8,010 bases of DNA, taken from Rubrobacter sp. Its GTDB lineage: Bacteria; Actinomycetota; Rubrobacteria; Rubrobacterales; Rubrobacteraceae. The DNA is taken from contig JADDPU010000370.1 of the NCBI GenBank assembly GCA_016781725.1, positions 1 to 8,010 on the forward strand, read 5' to 3'. The notes beneath the pieces were generated by a model that was not told the origin of the DNA, did not search any database, and worked only from the letters and a program-made list of their open reading frames with translations. The position numbers were made by a program, and so were the translations under genes. Positions 6,460 to 8,010 of the stretch are shown piece after piece (positions within the stretch are counted from its first letter, which is position 1; each line of letters opens with the position of its first letter).

Positions 6460-7881
6460 TTGCGGAGGCTCGCCTTATTAACTACCGCGGTTCTGATGTT
6501 GGTGCTGGCTCTACCCACGCTCGCGTTCGCACAGGAGGACGGTCCGACTACGGCGGATCTCTCGCTGGCTATGGACACGATGTGGGTGATCGTGGCGGCG
6601 GTCCTGGTGCTGTTCATGCAGGCAGGGTTCGCGATGCTCGAGGTCGGCTTCTCCCGGATGAAGAACGTCGGGAGCGTGGTGGCGAAGATCCTAGTCAACC
6701 TCGCCATTGCCGCCCTGTTGTTCTGGGCGGTCGGGTTTGCGATTACCTTCGGCACCGGCAACGCCATCTTCGGTACGCAGGGCTGGTTCCTCGCGGTGCC
6801 CGCCGGCCAGGTCAACGACGTGTACGCCGGGCTCTCCTGGACCCAGGTACCGCTCTCGGCCAAGTTCTTGTTCCAGGTGGCCTTCTGCGCGGTCTCTTTG
6901 GCCATCGTGTGGGGCACCATGCTCGAGCGGACCAAGTTCGCAGTCTACGTGATCTTCGCGATCGTCTTCGCCGGGCTCCTCTACCCGCTGGTGGGGCACT
7001 GGATCTGGGGCGGCGGCTGGCTGACCGAGCTCGGGATGCAAGACTTCGCCGGCTCGACGGTGGTCCACCTCTCGGGCGCTATGGCGGCCCTTGCAGGCAC
7101 CCTGCTCCTCGGTCCGCGCCTCGGCAAATACGACGACGATGGTAGGCCCATCACCATCCCCGGCCATAACATGCCGCTCGCAGTCTTGGGCGTCCTGATA
7201 CTCTGGGTCGGCTGGTACGGGTTTAATCCCGGCTCGACGATGGCGGCCTCCCCGCAGATAGCCGACATCGCCCTCACCACCACCCTGGCCGCCGCCGCCG
7301 GCGTACTCGGCGCGATGGGCATGAGCTACCTGTACAGGCGCAACATCGACGTAGGCATGGGCGGCAACGGCGCCATCGCGGGCCTCGTCGCCATCACGGC
7401 CCCTTCCGCCTTCGTAGCGCCCTGGGCCTCCATAGTGATCGGCTTCCTCGCCGGCGTCATAATGTACGCCACGCTGGTCTACGTCGACAGGATCGGGGTG
7501 GACGACCCTCTGGGCGCCATCGCCGCGCACGGGATGGGCGGCATCTGGGGCACGCTCTCGTGCGGCCTCTTCACCACCCCGGCCCTCGCCGCGGTCGGCG
7601 AGCCCGGCCTCTTCTACGGCGGCGGCTTCTACCAGCTGGGCATCCAGGCCCTCGGCATCGTGGCCTGCGGCGGGTTCGTCTTCCTCGCCTCCCTCGCGGT
7701 CTTCGCCGCGCTCAAGGCCACCATCGGGATCAGGGTCAAGCCCGACCAGGAGCTCGACGGCCTCGACATCCACGAGCACGGGGTCTTCGGCTACCCCGAC
7801 CTCGTCGCCACCGACTACCAGAACGGCAACGGGAACAAGGCCCCCGACCCGATCGAGGGCGTGGCCAAGAATACCGCCTGA
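6460..7881 (+). CDS. amt: Ammonium channel of the Amt/MEP/Rh family
   Basis: This trimeric inner-membrane channel takes up ammonium as a nitrogen source. The 473-residue product starts at TTG 6460, preceded by AAGGAG (6447-6452) with a 7-base spacer. A signal peptide (1-24, AFA before QED) is followed by a hydrophobic core of about eleven helices. Family landmarks: GFAMLEVGFSRMKN (56-69); outer Phe gate FQVAF (138-142); recruitment-site Trp183 (WIWGGG) and Ser259; inner-gate Phe255 (GWYGFNPGS); conserved Asp195 and the twin pore histidines His203 (VVHLSG) and His357 (AAHGMGG). These correspond to E. coli AmtB F103/F107, W148, S219, F215, D160, H168 and H318, so the pore looks fully functional. 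The cytosolic tail keeps the LDGLDIHEHG motif (432-440) that in homologues contacts P-II (GlnK), then adds a hydrophilic, Asn/Gly-rich end. No glnK follows, unlike the common amt-glnK layout. A strong terminator closes the gene. Confidence 0.97.
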   Translation: MRRLALLTTAVLMLVLALPTLAFAQEDGPTTADLSLAMDTMWVIVAAVLVLFMQAGFAMLEVGFSRMKNVGSVVAKILVNLAIAALLFWAVGFAITFGTGNAIFGTQGWFLAVPAGQVNDVYAGLSWTQVPLSAKFLFQVAFCAVSLAIVWGTMLERTKFAVYVIFAIVFAGLLYPLVGHWIWGGGWLTELGMQDFAGSTVVHLSGAMAALAGTLLLGPRLGKYDDDGRPITIPGHNMPLAVLGVLILWVGWYGFNPGSTMAASPQIADIALTTTLAAAAGVLGAMGMSYLYRRNIDVGMGGNGAIAGLVAITAPSAFVAPWASIVIGFLAGVIMYATLVYVDRIGVDDPLGAIAAHGMGGIWGTLSCGLFTTPALAAVGEPGLFYGGGFYQLGIQALGIVACGGFVFLASLAVFAALKATIGIRVKPDQELDGLDIHEHGVFGYPDLVATDYQNGNGNKAPDPIEGVAKNTA

Positions 7882-7893
7882 GAGCGTGACCCG

Positions 7894-7928
7894 CGCACCG
7901 GCCGGGCGTCCCCCGGCCGGTGCGTTTT
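7894..7928 (+). terminator. Intrinsic terminator of amt
   Basis: A perfect 13-bp stem (7894-7906 with 7912-7924, core CACCGGCCGGG) with a 5-base loop is followed directly by TTTT (7925-7928). It starts 12 bases after the amt stop codon, so amt ends its transcription unit here and no downstream glnK is co-transcribed. Confidence 0.9.
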
Positions 7929-8010
7929 CGCGCTTCCTCTCTTCGAGCAGAGTTTTCTGTATCCTGGTGTGAAGGCGACGCACGAGCGGCACGGAGGAAG
8001 GTTTGGAAGG

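Noticed and set aside
6691..7992. A 433-codon open frame on the minus strand, antisense to amt
   Set aside because: It is rich in Gly, Asp and Val with no motifs, runs through the amt terminator, and mirrors a real, fully motif-supported gene.
8003..8010. A possible TTG start (TTG GAA) after GGAGGAAG at 7993-8000 at the right edge
   Set aside because: The ribosome binding site and spacing are acceptable, but only eight bases of putative coding sequence are visible. A GTG at 7969 is also open. The next gene cannot be supported from this window.

Overview
The window is high-GC bacterial DNA. Synonymous positions are mostly G or C, AGG arginine and ATA isoleucine codons are common, and GTG or TTG starts are frequent. 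With a LexA-independent-looking uvrA, a PucR-family regulator and an ammonium channel, this fits a deep-branching actinobacterium. A Rubrobacter-like genome is my best guess, but that is recognition of style and not a database match.

Layout, left to right. (1) The minus strand from 665 to the left edge encodes an unrecognised membrane protein with a Gly-rich tail; its 3' end lies outside the window. (2) A divergent promoter region, about 666-809, carries a 19-bp dyad over the -35 of that gene. (3) An orphan acidic 149-residue protein lies on the plus strand (810-1259). (4) uvrA, the nucleotide excision repair ATPase, runs convergently on the minus strand (1308-4139). Its homologous N-terminus appears to extend upstream of the first legal start codon, to an ATC at 4160. 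(5) The 395-bp gap between uvrA and the next gene is not empty. It holds the uvrA promoter, the first ~22 codons of a response-regulator receiver domain (a gene remnant), a set of overlapping GC-rich hairpins, and a probable promoter for the next gene. (6) A PucR-family transcriptional regulator spans 4566-6242 on the plus strand. (7) An Amt-family ammonium channel spans 6460-7881 on the plus strand and ends in a textbook terminator. The last ~80 bases hold no supportable gene.

Functional reading. uvrA stands alone, with no uvrB or uvrC next to it. The PucR-type regulator and amt are co-directional, 217 bp apart, and plausibly form a nitrogen-related pair (inference). No glnK/P-II gene is in the window, although Amt channels are usually gated by P-II. 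I see no mobile element, CRISPR array or RNA gene, and no clearly new multi-gene system. The points most worth checking are the uvrA start, the response-regulator remnant with its switch-like hairpins, and the dyad in the left divergent promoter.
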